Below are positions 23,065 through 30,474 of a stretch of 59,716 bases of DNA, one piece after another. The translations under genes were made by a program, and so were the position numbers. The stretch covers positions 1 through 59,716 of IMG/VR virus record IMGVR_UViG_3300046804_002051. One strand, written 5' to 3'. The stretch is from a virus. The notes under the pieces are model-generated. The model worked only from the letters and a program-made list of their open reading frames with translations, was not told the DNA's origin and ran no database searches. Numbering within the stretch: the stretch's first letter is position 1; every line of letters starts with the position of its first letter.

Positions 23065-23432
23065 AGTAATTATTTCACCCTCTTTTTTGCTAACCCTTTA
23101 CTTTAATTGGGAAATAATGCTACTGCATTATTTTGATTTTTTTAGTAAATAGTATATGTCTACAGCATTAGTAATGATTACTCAATACTCAATAACATTT
23201 ACTAGAAATATAATATTATATATTTATTATACAGTGTGTGCATACTCAACATAGAAACTATTATTATATATTCTACAAATGTGTGCACGGAAAACTGTAA
23301 ATATAAGTGTGAGAATGTTATTGAGTATTACTCTCTTCCTAGTTTCTTAGGTAGAAGAACTACTCAATAATTATAATATTATATATTACTATTAATTAAT
23401 TAATATAGCTAACTTTTAAAACAAATATAAAT
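23065..23432. other. AT-rich non-coding region with direct and inverted repeats (origin candidate)
   Basis: There is no gene in 368 bases. It opens with a second GCTAACCC element (23089-23096). ACTCAATA occurs as a near-tandem pair (23180-23194) and again at 23362-23369, and in inverted form at 23319-23327. Very AT-rich TAATATTATATAT stretches occur at about 23209-23224, 23260-23272 and 23371-23387, and GTGTGCA occurs twice. Repeated short elements beside AT-rich stretches are the usual design of a replication origin, but a regulatory RNA is also possible. Confidence 0.55.
23184..23329. repeat. 16-bp inverted repeat with 114-base spacer
   Basis: AATACTCAATAACATT at 23184-23199 is the exact reverse complement of AATGTTATTGAGTATT at 23314-23329. 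It lies inside the non-coding region; the spacer contains AT-rich blocks and GTGTGCA copies. Confidence 0.85.
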
Positions 23433-23714
23433 ATGAAAACAAAAATTTATGATTCATTTGTAATAGGCATTGTAGTAGGTGCTCTATCATTCTGTATAAT
23501 ACAAGTTATACTTGGTTATGCATATGCAAGTTCAGTATCAAAGACTCCGGAAAAGGTATCAAAAGACTGGACAGATGTTGGTGGTAACATTGACATAGAA
23601 TATTATCTAGAAGTAAGCGAAGATAGTATTTGGATTGAGAATACTCAATCACATAGAGTATATGGTGGTACATATACTCAATTAGATTCATTAGTAACAA
23701 TTGATAACCAATAA
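23433..23714 (+). CDS. Small membrane-anchored protein
   Basis: Ninety-three residues with one N-terminal membrane helix (residues about 8-30, FVIGIVVGALSFCIIQVILG) and a short acidic exterior or periplasmic domain with beta pattern (IDIEYYLEVSEDSIWIE, then YGGTYTQLDSLVTI). It could be a signal anchor. No family recognised. It is the first gene after the repeat-rich non-coding region and is followed 13 bases later by another small gene. An envelope-directed early function is plausible. Confidence 0.75.
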   Translation: MKTKIYDSFVIGIVVGALSFCIIQVILGYAYASSVSKTPEKVSKDWTDVGGNIDIEYYLEVSEDSIWIENTQSHRVYGGTYTQLDSLVTIDNQ

Positions 23715-23727
23715 ATAATTAAATAAT

Positions 23728-23961
23728 ATGAATGCAACTATGATTCAACACAGAGAGTATGTAGATCAACTACATACAGCAGAACAAAAGATTAATACTA
23801 GTCTTATTAAGTATGCAGAACAATTCTTCGGGAAAAGATTGTCAACAAAAGAAACTAATGATTTAATAGCTATGGATGTCTATGACAAAATATGGTTATT
23901 AGATCAATACAAGTTTGAAGTTAACTATGTTAAAGAACCTGACTTATGTAACTTGTATTAA
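23728..23961 (+). CDS. Small helical protein, unknown
   Basis: Seventy-seven residues with REYVDQLHTAEQKINTSLI and FGKRLSTKETNDLIAMDVYD; mostly helical, without membrane segments. No domain recognised. Part of the early small-gene cluster. Confidence 0.75.
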   Translation: MNATMIQHREYVDQLHTAEQKINTSLIKYAEQFFGKRLSTKETNDLIAMDVYDKIWLLDQYKFEVNYVKEPDLCNLY

Positions 23962-24026
23962 TTTATTATCCTGAGTATGATATAAAACTGCTCATTATTA
24001 ACTTATAGAAACTTAATTTAAAACTT

Positions 24027-24359
24027 ATGAAAAACTTAAAATTTATAAAAGAAAAAGACAACAAATGGTATGTTGATTTACCTGAATGGACAGGTGATAA
24101 AGCTGATTTAGAAATGGTGTGTGGTGCTGATAGATTACTCGATTATCTATCTAACAAAGGAGATAAAGTTGATACACTAGTATTTGAAGAACCAGTTGAT
24201 GATAGTATTATCCTAACTAAAAGATGGGATATCTATGGTGGTGCTGATTACAGTGTTCAAAATTGTCCGGGTGTTGAGTATGCTTGGTTATGTAAAGTAA
24301 CAAAGTTTGTTTATGATGGTAATTTACCAGAAAAATTATATGTAAAACTTGCGTCATGA
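24027..24359 (+). CDS. Conserved small protein (DUF6717-like)
   Basis: One hundred and ten residues with KWYVDLPEWTGDKADLEMV, CGADRLLDYLSNKGDKVDT and later ADYSVQNCPGVEYAWLCKV. The pattern W-Y-V-D-L-P-x-W-x-G-x-K-x-D-L-x-M-V resembles the family I know as DUF6717, whose function is unknown. I am moderately sure of the resemblance. Its stop overlaps the start of a membrane micropeptide. Confidence 0.75.
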   Translation: MKNLKFIKEKDNKWYVDLPEWTGDKADLEMVCGADRLLDYLSNKGDKVDTLVFEEPVDDSIILTKRWDIYGGADYSVQNCPGVEYAWLCKVTKFVYDGNLPEKLYVKLAS

Positions 24360-24430
24360 CAGAAATTATAATTATGTTATTATCAGTAGCTCTTGTGTGG
24401 TCACAGAGCTACTTAAACCAAAAAAAATAA
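24356..24430 (+). CDS. Membrane micropeptide (24 residues)
   Basis: The ATG overlaps the TGA of the preceding gene (ATGA), and 24 codons encode a single hydrophobic helix (EIIIMLLSVALVWSQSYL) with a Lys-Lys end. It fills the gap before the thioredoxin gene, which starts four bases after its stop. It matches three further TM micropeptides in the same arm (31822, 33953, 34229), which strengthens the call. Confidence 0.5.
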   Translation: MTEIIIMLLSVALVWSQSYLNQKK

Positions 24431-24434
24431 AGAA

Positions 24435-24755
24435 ATGATAGTAGAAATTAACTCCGAAAATTACAAAGAGATTATATCTCAAACTGATAAACCTGTATTA
24501 GTAGACTTTTATGCTGATTGGTGTGGACCGTGCAAAATGTTACATCCAGTAATGGAAAAACTTGCTGAAGAATTTGCAGATACTGTAATAATTGCAAAAG
24601 CTAATGTAGAAGATAATAGAGATATGGGTGTAGAATATGGTATTATGAGTATTCCTGCAGTTATTATTTTTAACAAGGGAGAAATGATTGGTAGTAAAAT
24701 GATTGGTGTAAAACCAAAAGATGATTATGCAAATGTCTTAAAAGAATTAGTATGA
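24435..24755 (+). CDS. trxA: Thioredoxin
   Basis: A full-length 106-residue thioredoxin: VLVDFYADWCGPCKM carries the WCGPC redox centre at residues 29-33, with the buried Asp (D24) before it, and IMSIPAVIIF holds the cis-proline opposite the active site. No signal peptide, so cytoplasmic. Possible roles are electron donor to ribonucleotide reduction, or processivity or chaperone partner of a polymerase as in T7; the polymerase here is family B, so the T7 type of partnership is not implied. The stop overlaps the next start by four bases. Confidence 0.96.
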   Translation: MIVEINSENYKEIISQTDKPVLVDFYADWCGPCKMLHPVMEKLAEEFADTVIIAKANVEDNRDMGVEYGIMSIPAVIIFNKGEMIGSKMIGVKPKDDYANVLKELV

Positions 24756-24994
24756 GAATAAAAAAATTAGAACAAAGAAAAGATCAATTGCTTGATGATT
24801 TGTATATGTTACATTTTGCTGAACCTAGTCCAGAACTATATATGCAAAAAAGACATGAGATTGAGCATGAGATTGCTTGTATTGAAGAAGGAATTGAGAT
24901 TGAAAAGAAAATGTTACCATTCAAATACATGTTGTATGGGTTCATTATGATTGCAATTGGATTATTAATGTGGGCATATGCCGTAAGTAAATGA
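24752..24994 (+). CDS. Coiled-coil protein with C-terminal membrane anchor
   Basis: Eighty residues: a charged helix (RIKKLEQRKDQLLDDLYML and KRHEIEHEIACIEEGIEIEK), then one membrane helix near the C-terminus (YMLYGFIMIAIGLLMWAY). Tail-anchored topology with a cytoplasmic coiled coil. Translationally coupled to thioredoxin through an ATGA overlap. Function unknown. Confidence 0.8.
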   Translation: MRIKKLEQRKDQLLDDLYMLHFAEPSPELYMQKRHEIEHEIACIEEGIEIEKKMLPFKYMLYGFIMIAIGLLMWAYAVSK

Positions 24995-25000
24995 TTAATT

Positions 25001-25225
25001 ATGAAAGAAAAAGTAAATGCAAAGTTTTTAAAACTAGCTCTAGATTTAATGAATGACCAACAGCTTAAATATTTTGCTGATGAAATAGAAGATAGAATGG
25101 ATTATCTTAAAACAAAATTAATAGAAGATGCTAATCAAGAATCTTCAATTGAAATTAAAGAAGAATATGCTGCACTTAAACAAATACGTGGCAAATTTAT
25201 TGTTGATTTAAATATTATATCATGA
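25001..25225 (+). CDS. Small helical protein, unknown
   Basis: Seventy-four residues, entirely helical and charged (NAKFLKLALDLMNDQQLKYF, EIEDRMDYLKTKLIEDANQE). Overlaps the following exported-protein gene by four bases. No domain recognised. Confidence 0.75.
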   Translation: MKEKVNAKFLKLALDLMNDQQLKYFADEIEDRMDYLKTKLIEDANQESSIEIKEEYAALKQIRGKFIVDLNIIS

Positions 25226-25503
25226 AAAAACTGATTATGATTATTGCGGTTATGATTACTGGAGTTGGTTACTCACAAAAATTACCAAACTTTCTCTCTA
25301 GGTCAGAGAAAAGATTCGTGCAGAATGTAATTGAAATAAAAGGTAATAATCCTGTTGAGATTACAAAAAGAAATGATTCACATATTGTGTTAGAATTTAC
25401 TGATGCAATGTATGTACTCAAACCAAATGGTTATGTTGGTGAGATGTGGATTCTTGAAGATGAAGACTGGATACGTCTTCCTTCAGAAGAAGAATGTTAT
25501 TAA
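25222..25503 (+). CDS. Small exported protein with signal peptide
   Basis: The N-terminus KKLIMIIAVMITGVGYSQ is a typical Bacteroidota signal peptide with cleavage after about residue 18-19. The mature part (about 75 residues) is a small beta protein (PVEITKRNDSHIVLEF, MYVLKPNGYVGEMWIL) with an acidic C-terminus. Export to the periplasm or outer face would suit superinfection exclusion or envelope modification, which is inference. It is followed by the tRNA gene after six bases. Confidence 0.8.
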   Translation: MKKLIMIIAVMITGVGYSQKLPNFLSRSEKRFVQNVIEIKGNNPVEITKRNDSHIVLEFTDAMYVLKPNGYVGEMWILEDEDWIRLPSEEECY

Positions 25504-25509
25504 CTTGTT

Positions 25510-25583
25510 AGTCCTGTAGCTCAGGTGGATAGAGCAACTGCCTTCTAAGCAGTAGGTCCTTGGTTCGAATCCAAGTGGGACTA
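25510..25583 (+). tRNA. tRNA-Arg (anticodon UCU)
   Basis: A complete 74-base cloverleaf: acceptor AGTCCTG/TGGGACT (two G-U pairs) with discriminator A, TA, D-stem GCTC/GAGC, anticodon stem ACTGC/GCAGT around loop CTTCTAA with anticodon TCT, variable AGGTC, and T-arm CTTGG-TTCGAAT-CCAAG. CCA is not encoded. It reads AGA/AGG, and AGA is by far the commonest Arg codon in this AT-rich phage, so it supplements translation of phage mRNA. It sits between two small early genes and is probably processed from their transcript. Confidence 0.96.
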
Positions 25584-25609
25584 CTAATTTTATTGTTTAA
25601 TTTAAATTT

Positions 25610-25945
25610 ATGATTATGAAATGGTTAGGAAAAATGTTTAAGAAAAAACAGAAAGTTTATAATGTTCCAGGAAAATATAAACTTTTAATTATTGATGATG
25701 AAGCAGAATTGCTACATGAAAATCTTGGTATTATAAGTCCAAGAGCTGAAGAACTTTTAAAAGCATGTATGGATTCATTTGAAGATAACAAACGTGTACA
25801 TACTGCATTAGCAGAAATAGTAGACAAATGTTGTCATACTAATGAAATTGTATTTGCTACTCTTATGATGTCTAAAATCATTGAAAGAAATGAGCAAAAG
25901 AATAGATTACATGATATGTTAAAAGATATGTTTGGCCGTGGATGA
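25610..25945 (+). CDS. Small helical protein, unknown
   Basis: The product has 111 residues starting MIMKWLGKMFKKKQKV (an alternative ATG lies two codons on). A basic amphipathic N-terminus that could touch the membrane is followed by a strand YKLLIIDDEAELL and a helical body with CCHTNEIVFATLMMSKII. No family recognised. Confidence 0.75.
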   Translation: MIMKWLGKMFKKKQKVYNVPGKYKLLIIDDEAELLHENLGIISPRAEELLKACMDSFEDNKRVHTALAEIVDKCCHTNEIVFATLMMSKIIERNEQKNRLHDMLKDMFGRG

Positions 25946-26159
25946 TATAGTAATATTTGAGTCTGTCTTGGGATTTAATCTCAAGGCAGACATTAGAGAT
26001 GCAAATGGTAACTTGATAAAACCAGGAGTAAAAAGCTCAGTAATACCAAAAGAACTTCCAATAAGAATTTCTACTAAAATTACTGATAGAAGCTTTTTTA
26101 CTCATTTTAATGATGAGTTACTAAGTAAAATAAGACAACACAGAAGATTAACTGATTAA
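25932..26159 (+). CDS. Small protein with non-ATG start, unknown
   Basis: Up to 75 residues (IVIFESVLGFNLKADIRDANG and a basic end SKIRQHRRLTD). No ATG is available: the frame begins at TTG 25932 or GTG 25938, both overlapping the end of the previous gene. The stop is followed after two bases by the next ATG, so the frame fits the operon well. Function unknown. Confidence 0.6.
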   Translation: MAVDDIVIFESVLGFNLKADIRDANGNLIKPGVKSSVIPKELPIRISTKITDRSFFTHFNDELLSKIRQHRRLTD

Positions 26160-26161
26160 TT

Positions 26162-26581
26162 ATGAGAATAAGTGTTAACTATGATGATACTGATGTAGCA
26201 AAAGCACTCAGTAAGATCATCAAAGATTCTAATTCTGAGGAGTTTGTTAAGTTATTTACTCCTATGATATGTAGTAGCTCTCAGACATGTAATCACTTTT
26301 TTAAATTAATGTTGGGTAATAAACTACCTGATGTTATACCTAATGGTACTTTATGCAAAGTAAATGTAGCTAATCTTGGATATGGTGTTAATAGAGATGC
26401 TATTAAAGAGAAATTTGCTGATGATGATGACAAAGTTGTTGTTACTATAAAAGAATTTAGAGGATATCATGAATATAGTGAATATCATATTGAGTACACT
26501 AATGTTTTAGACAATGGTGCTACAAAAAGAGATACTACCTATGTTCAAGCAAGAGATTTAGAAATTATAGAAGAGTTTTAA
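26162..26581 (+). CDS. Unknown protein of 139 residues
   Basis: A soluble protein with a helical N-terminal part (DVAKALSKIIKDSNSEEFVK) and a beta-rich C-terminal half that resembles a small barrel (GTLCKVNVANLGYGVN, DKVVVTIKEFRGYHEYSEY, TYVQARDLEIIEEF). The final strand pattern is like small nucleic-acid-binding barrels, but nothing is specific. Last gene before a hairpin terminator. Confidence 0.75.
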   Translation: MRISVNYDDTDVAKALSKIIKDSNSEEFVKLFTPMICSSSQTCNHFFKLMLGNKLPDVIPNGTLCKVNVANLGYGVNRDAIKEKFADDDDKVVVTIKEFRGYHEYSEYHIEYTNVLDNGATKRDTTYVQARDLEIIEEF

Positions 26582-26623
26582 GATAGTATATCTGTTGATA
26601 TGCTTTTCCTGACCAAATGATAT

Positions 26624-26645
26624 GGGGAGAGAAATCTCCCCTTTT
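26624..26645 (+). terminator. Intrinsic terminator
   Basis: GGGGAGA/TCTCCCC with a GAAA tetraloop and TTTT. It closes the operon 23433-26581. Confidence 0.9.
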
Positions 26646-26731
26646 CATTGTTAGCTATATATTGCTAAATATTATTTGTTTAAATAAACAACATCTTAAT
26701 AAATGATATATATTTATCTGCATATTTATTT

Positions 26732-27013
26732 ATGCCGGTAATGCAATATCAACTCCCTAACGGGAAAGTAGTTCATCTCTCTATAGAAGAGTACCTTGAT
26801 CTTACAGATGAAGATATACAGTACCTCATGTCAATTGACTATGGTGAACATATTAGAGATCCTTTTACTGGTTCTGCTGTAGAAAGCAATAAAAAAGAAA
26901 AATATTATGACTTTGATTTCATCCCAATGGATGATGACGAGTTAAATGATATCATATCTGATGATACACCATTTGATGATATCATTGATTTATCTGATAA
27001 TTTGGATATGTAG
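26732..27013 (+). CDS. Highly acidic small protein, unknown
   Basis: Ninety-three residues with an Asp-rich C-terminal half (FIPMDDDELNDIISDDTPFD, IIDLSDNLDM). The N-terminus has strand/helix character (QYQLPNGKVVHLSIEEYL). Very acidic early phage proteins can mimic DNA, so a DNA-mimic inhibitor is one possibility; no family recognised. Preceded by 86 bases of AT-rich DNA after the terminator that probably hold a promoter. Confidence 0.75.
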   Translation: MPVMQYQLPNGKVVHLSIEEYLDLTDEDIQYLMSIDYGEHIRDPFTGSAVESNKKEKYYDFDFIPMDDDELNDIISDDTPFDDIIDLSDNLDM

Positions 27014-27120
27014 TTTATAGTCCGGAATTTAAACTACCAACTACCCTTAACGTGAGTAATTAAGGATTTAGTATACACTCAACAATCAATTTATTTATTA
27101 ATTATTTAAAACTTAAAGTT

Positions 27121-27600
27121 ATGAACTCTAAAGTAGTTATTTTGGCTGATGAAACAACAGGAGCTGTTGTAAATGTATCACAAAACAATCCTGAGTATGG
27201 ATTTATTCGTGTACAACAAGTAAGAACAATGATTGATGACAATGGTTTCTTACGTAGAAAACCTGTATCTGCATTGATTCCTGGTACATTAGCTGAGTTA
27301 AAAGAGTCTGGTTTCTTTGCTGGACAACAGTTAGATGGTAAAATTGTAGTAGAAGAATCTCTTGAGCCATTCAATGAGAAAACTCCAGAAAGAGATCTTA
27401 AAGTAGCTGGAGAAACAGGTATTGTATGTACATTAGGTGGATTACCTATCTACAGAAGAACTAAATTTTCTTTTGATGCAAATGGTGCAGATACTTTAAT
27501 TAAACATGATAATGTTGAAGAGTTACGTGCAGCATATGCTAAAGGTAAATCTTCTGCAATTCGTCCAAATATAAGTGAAGACTTTTCAATTGGAGGATAG
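27121..27600 (+). CDS. Unknown monocistronic protein of 159 residues
   Basis: A soluble, beta-rich protein: SKVVILADETTGAVVNVS, GFIRVQQVRTMIDDNGFLR and GIVCTLGGLPIYRRTKFSF. It ends in SEDFSIGG. Long leader, own unit, and an 11-bp perfect terminator hairpin 17 bases after its stop indicate strong, independent expression. The acidic-aromatic end is reminiscent of other proteins of this arm, including the SSB-like one. A DNA-associated abundant protein is a reasonable guess, without direct motif support. Confidence 0.8.
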   Translation: MNSKVVILADETTGAVVNVSQNNPEYGFIRVQQVRTMIDDNGFLRRKPVSALIPGTLAELKESGFFAGQQLDGKIVVEESLEPFNEKTPERDLKVAGETGIVCTLGGLPIYRRTKFSFDANGADTLIKHDNVEELRAAYAKGKSSAIRPNISEDFSIGG

Positions 27601-27617
27601 TATTTATTAGTTAGTTA

Positions 27618-27650
27618 AGAGAGGGACATTCGTGTCCCTCTCTATTTATG
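27618..27650 (+). terminator. Terminator hairpin with UUCG loop
   Basis: Perfect 11-bp stem AGAGAGGGACA/TGTCCCTCTCT with a TTCG tetraloop, followed by the weak tail ATTTATG. The stem is very stable; the poor T tract could allow partial read-through. Confidence 0.75.
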
Positions 27651-27663
27651 AATGTAAAATTGT

Positions 27664-28152
27664 ATGATTAAAATGGAAAAGTTAAAACAACAGGTAAGAG
27701 ATTACCAATTATCTGCAGGTAAAATGTACATGCAGTATGAACAAGACAAGTATTCTGTATATCAGAACTATTTGTATAAGAGAGCATTATATGGTCTAGA
27801 TGCTCTAACTCCACAAGAACTTTCTACAATGTGTAGCAAGAAGAAACAAAGAATACTTAATGTGTATAAGAAATCACAAGCTGTATTAAATACACATAAA
27901 CAGAAACTTACTATTGAATACACCAATAGGATTTTTACTACTTTGTTTCCAAAAGCTAAATTGACAAAAGAACTTGTTACTATCAATGATATAGATGAAA
28001 AGTTCAAGAATACTTTAACTTTTAAAGATTTAAACATTGATAAAGATCAAATTATTAGTATCTTTATAGCCGAAGGTATACTACCTAAAAACTTTTTAAG
28101 TTTAAAAGAAGCACCGGTTAGTCTACCTCAGCTTAAAAATCAAAGAGTATGA
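27664..28152 (+). CDS. Unknown helical protein of 162 residues
   Basis: Lys/Gln/Tyr-rich helical protein (KLKQQVRDYQLSAGKMYMQ, KKKQRILNVYKKSQAVLNTH) with a compact C-terminal domain (LNIDKDQIISIFIAEGILP). Start ATG 27664, or an ATG three codons later. Overlaps the following gene by four bases. No family recognised. Confidence 0.8.
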   Translation: MIKMEKLKQQVRDYQLSAGKMYMQYEQDKYSVYQNYLYKRALYGLDALTPQELSTMCSKKKQRILNVYKKSQAVLNTHKQKLTIEYTNRIFTTLFPKAKLTKELVTINDIDEKFKNTLTFKDLNIDKDQIISIFIAEGILPKNFLSLKEAPVSLPQLKNQRV

Positions 28153-28430
28153 GAACATTTTATGACATTAGAGAATTATCTCCAGCAAGAGAAAGATGGA
28201 GACCGCTAGAAGTAAAAGTTTTGTTAAGTAGTAAAAAGAAGTATTTAATTAAAGTTATTACAGCAGAAGATAAAAGATCTGGTGATTTAATAAACAAGTA
28301 TATTGTCTGTCCAAAAGATAATTTTCTTGATAAAGATCTTCACATTACTGAAAGTTTTTGGAGTGCTTTAAAGAATTTTCTTTTTAAGAAAGTAAATAAG
28401 TATCCTGAGTTTCCAGAAGAATTACTATGA
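28149..28430 (+). CDS. Unknown small protein
   Basis: Ninety-three residues, beta then helix (LEVKVLLSSKKKYLIKVI, DLINKYIVCPKDNFL, SALKNFLFKKVNKYPEF). ATGA overlaps on both sides place it in one operon with the HNH gene. No domain recognised. Confidence 0.75.
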   Translation: MRTFYDIRELSPARERWRPLEVKVLLSSKKKYLIKVITAEDKRSGDLINKYIVCPKDNFLDKDLHITESFWSALKNFLFKKVNKYPEFPEELL

Positions 28431-28831
28431 AACTTAAAATCTGTGATGGTTGTCAGAAAGAGACTGTCATTTGGAAGAACCACGAGGGATTCAAATACTG
28501 TAAATATTGTTGGAGTTGCCAAAAAGCCATTGATAATAACAGTTCACAGAAACCAACTGATTATAAAATCCCTCTGGTTTCTTCTAAACGTAAAAAGAAA
28601 GACCAGGAGTATCTTAAATTAAGAGAAAGATATCTAACACAAAATCATTTATGTATGGTAAAGGTAAATGGTTGTACCAATGGTGCAACTGATGTTCATC
28701 ACACATATGCAGGTAGTAATAGAGATGCTTTTTACTTAGTTCAGAGCACTTGGTTGGCTGTCTGTAGAAATTGTCATGATTGGATTCATGCTCATCCTAC
28801 AGAAGCAAGAACAATGAATTGGTTAAAATAA
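28427..28831 (+). CDS. HNH endonuclease with N-terminal zinc ribbon
   Basis: Residues 6-31 hold CDGC and CKYC pairs, a zinc ribbon. Residues about 76-124 give the HNH core: ATDVHHTYAG (catalytic His pair) and CRNCHDWIHAHP (C113, C116 and the His motif), ending EARTMNWLK. This is the single-domain HNH type found in many phages, where it serves in recombination-intermediate processing (NinG-like) or packaging-linked nicking. It directly precedes an SF2 helicase with a four-base gap, so a repair/recombination role is more likely than homing. Confidence 0.85.
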   Translation: MKLKICDGCQKETVIWKNHEGFKYCKYCWSCQKAIDNNSSQKPTDYKIPLVSSKRKKKDQEYLKLRERYLTQNHLCMVKVNGCTNGATDVHHTYAGSNRDAFYLVQSTWLAVCRNCHDWIHAHPTEARTMNWLK

Positions 28832-28835
28832 ACTT

Positions 28836-29942
28836 ATGGAGACATTATTGACAAAAGATGAGGTTCAATTAGAAGCATTAGCAGCAACTGATGGAAAAAG
28901 AAGATGTAGTGTAGTTTTAGGTACTGGTGTAGGAAAGACTCTGGTGGGTCTCAATCATATAGAACGTAATACTACTCCATTGATGAAAGTTCTTATTGTT
29001 GCTCCGAAAAGATCAATTTTTCAATCATGGAAAGATGATGCTGTAAAATTTGATAAAGAATATTTGTTAGGTAGAATGGTGTTTACTACTTATTTAAGTC
29101 TGAATAAACATAATCCTCATGACTATAATGCTGTCTATTTAGATGAAGCTCATAGTTTGTTGGATAGTCACCGTGGATTCTTACAGTTGTATGCTGGTAA
29201 GATTCTTGGCTTGACTGGTACTCCACCTAAACGTGGATATTCAGAGAAAGGTAAGTTGTTAAATGAATTCTGTCCTGTAGTATATACATTCAAAGCAGAT
29301 GATGCTGTAGAGAATAAAATACTAAATGATTATCAGATTGTTGTGCACCAGATAAGATTATCTAAAGAGAAAAACTATCCGGTAAACATGTCTGGTAAAC
29401 AATTTATGACTGATGAAGAATCAAACTATACATATTGGTCTAGAAGAATTGATGTAGGATCTGGAAACATGCACATGCTCAGAGTAATGAGAATGAAAGC
29501 AATGATGGAATATCCTAGTAAAGAGAAATATACTAAAATACTAATGGATAGTATTAGTACTAAATGTATTGTCTTTGCTAATACTCAAGCTCAAGCTGAT
29601 AGATTGTGTAGTCATAGCTATCATAGTGGTAATAAAGAGTCTGAAGATAACTTGATGTTATTTAAAGAAGGAAAAATTAATAAACTCTCAACTGTACTGC
29701 AGTTGAATGAAGGTGTAAATATTCCTAATCTTAGACAAGGTATTATTATGCATGCATATGGTAATGAGAGAAAGTCAAGTCAAAGAATTGGTCGTTTATT
29801 AAGACTTAATCCAGATGAAAAAGCTATTGTTCACATACTATGTTATGTAGATACAATAGATGAGAAATGGGTTAAAGAATCATTAGAAGGATTTGATCAG
29901 AGTAAAGTAATGTGGAAAGATTTTGGGGTTAAATTAGATTAA
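28836..29942 (+). CDS. SF2 DEAD/DEAH-type helicase or translocase
   Basis: The 368-residue protein contains Walker A VLGTGVGKT (residues 28-36), motif Ia VLIVAPKR, DEAH box YLDEAH (103-106), motif III GLTGTPP, and in the second RecA lobe FANTQAQADRL, LNEGVNIP and QRIGRLLR (motif VI). It lacks accessory domains and is short for the family. ATP-driven unwinding or translocation on DNA in recombination, replication restart or fork remodelling is expected; similar compact SF2/SNF2-type enzymes are a hallmark of crAss-like and related phages. Confidence 0.92.
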   Translation: METLLTKDEVQLEALAATDGKRRCSVVLGTGVGKTLVGLNHIERNTTPLMKVLIVAPKRSIFQSWKDDAVKFDKEYLLGRMVFTTYLSLNKHNPHDYNAVYLDEAHSLLDSHRGFLQLYAGKILGLTGTPPKRGYSEKGKLLNEFCPVVYTFKADDAVENKILNDYQIVVHQIRLSKEKNYPVNMSGKQFMTDEESNYTYWSRRIDVGSGNMHMLRVMRMKAMMEYPSKEKYTKILMDSISTKCIVFANTQAQADRLCSHSYHSGNKESEDNLMLFKEGKINKLSTVLQLNEGVNIPNLRQGIIMHAYGNERKSSQRIGRLLRLNPDEKAIVHILCYVDTIDEKWVKESLEGFDQSKVMWKDFGVKLD

Positions 29943-29971
29943 CCTCATAATTTTTCGTATATTAGAATTAT

Positions 29972-30226
29972 ATGGAAGATACTAGAACACATAAGTTAGT
30001 ACTGTATAATGATGATATTCATAGTTTTTTATATGTGGTTGCATGTCTTATAAAATATTGTAAACATGAACCATTACAAGCTGAACAATGTGCACTTATA
30101 ACTCATAATAAAGGTAAATGTTCTGTCAAATCTGGTGATTTTTTAGATTTATTAGAAATTAAAACTGAACTAGAAAGATTAGATTTGTTGACAGAAATTG
30201 AAGCCTATGAAAGTTATATGCATTGA
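29972..30226 (+). CDS. clpS: ClpS-like protease adaptor
   Basis: Eighty-four residues that match the ClpS core: KLVLYNDDIHSFLYVVACL contains the Y-N-D-D signature whose Asn/Asp residues bind the N-degron alpha-amino group. Later, QAEQCALITHNKGKCSV has the conserved His of the substrate pocket and the H-x-K/G-K turn. In bacteria ClpS docks on ClpA/ClpC and delivers N-degron proteins to ClpP. The N-terminal extension needed for substrate hand-over is very short (about 8 residues), so it might bind host ClpS substrates or chaperone without full delivery. Preceded by TTTTTCGTATATTAGA, a possible promoter. Confidence 0.88.
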   Translation: MEDTRTHKLVLYNDDIHSFLYVVACLIKYCKHEPLQAEQCALITHNKGKCSVKSGDFLDLLEIKTELERLDLLTEIEAYESYMH

Positions 30227-30473
30227 CTCCAGTAATAAACCATCAAAAATATCATCTGACGAATGGATACAAGAAGGTGTAACATACACTGTTGTAGAAG
30301 TTGTCAATATGGGTTTACAACCAGGTAAACTGGGAGTCAGATTAAAAGAAGTAAACCTAACTGAGAAATCTTTTCCTTATGAATACTATGATGCCACAAG
30401 GTTTATACCTATTGAAGGTCTCGTAGCCCATTCTATGGAAAAAGAAAAAGAAGTAGAACTTGATTTAGTTTAA
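30207..30473 (+). CDS. Small conserved beta protein, unknown
   Basis: I choose the ATG at 30207 (88 residues, MKVICIDSSNKPSKIS) over a TTG three codons upstream. SSDEWIQEGVTYTVVEVVN and KLGVRLKEVNL then FPYEYYDATRFIPIE form an SH3-like small beta fold seen in many phages. The C-terminus is acidic. It overlaps the ClpS-like gene by 20 bases and is one base from the next gene. No biochemical role known. Confidence 0.75.
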   Translation: MKVICIDSSNKPSKISSDEWIQEGVTYTVVEVVNMGLQPGKLGVRLKEVNLTEKSFPYEYYDATRFIPIEGLVAHSMEKEKEVELDLV

Positions 30474-30474
30474 T

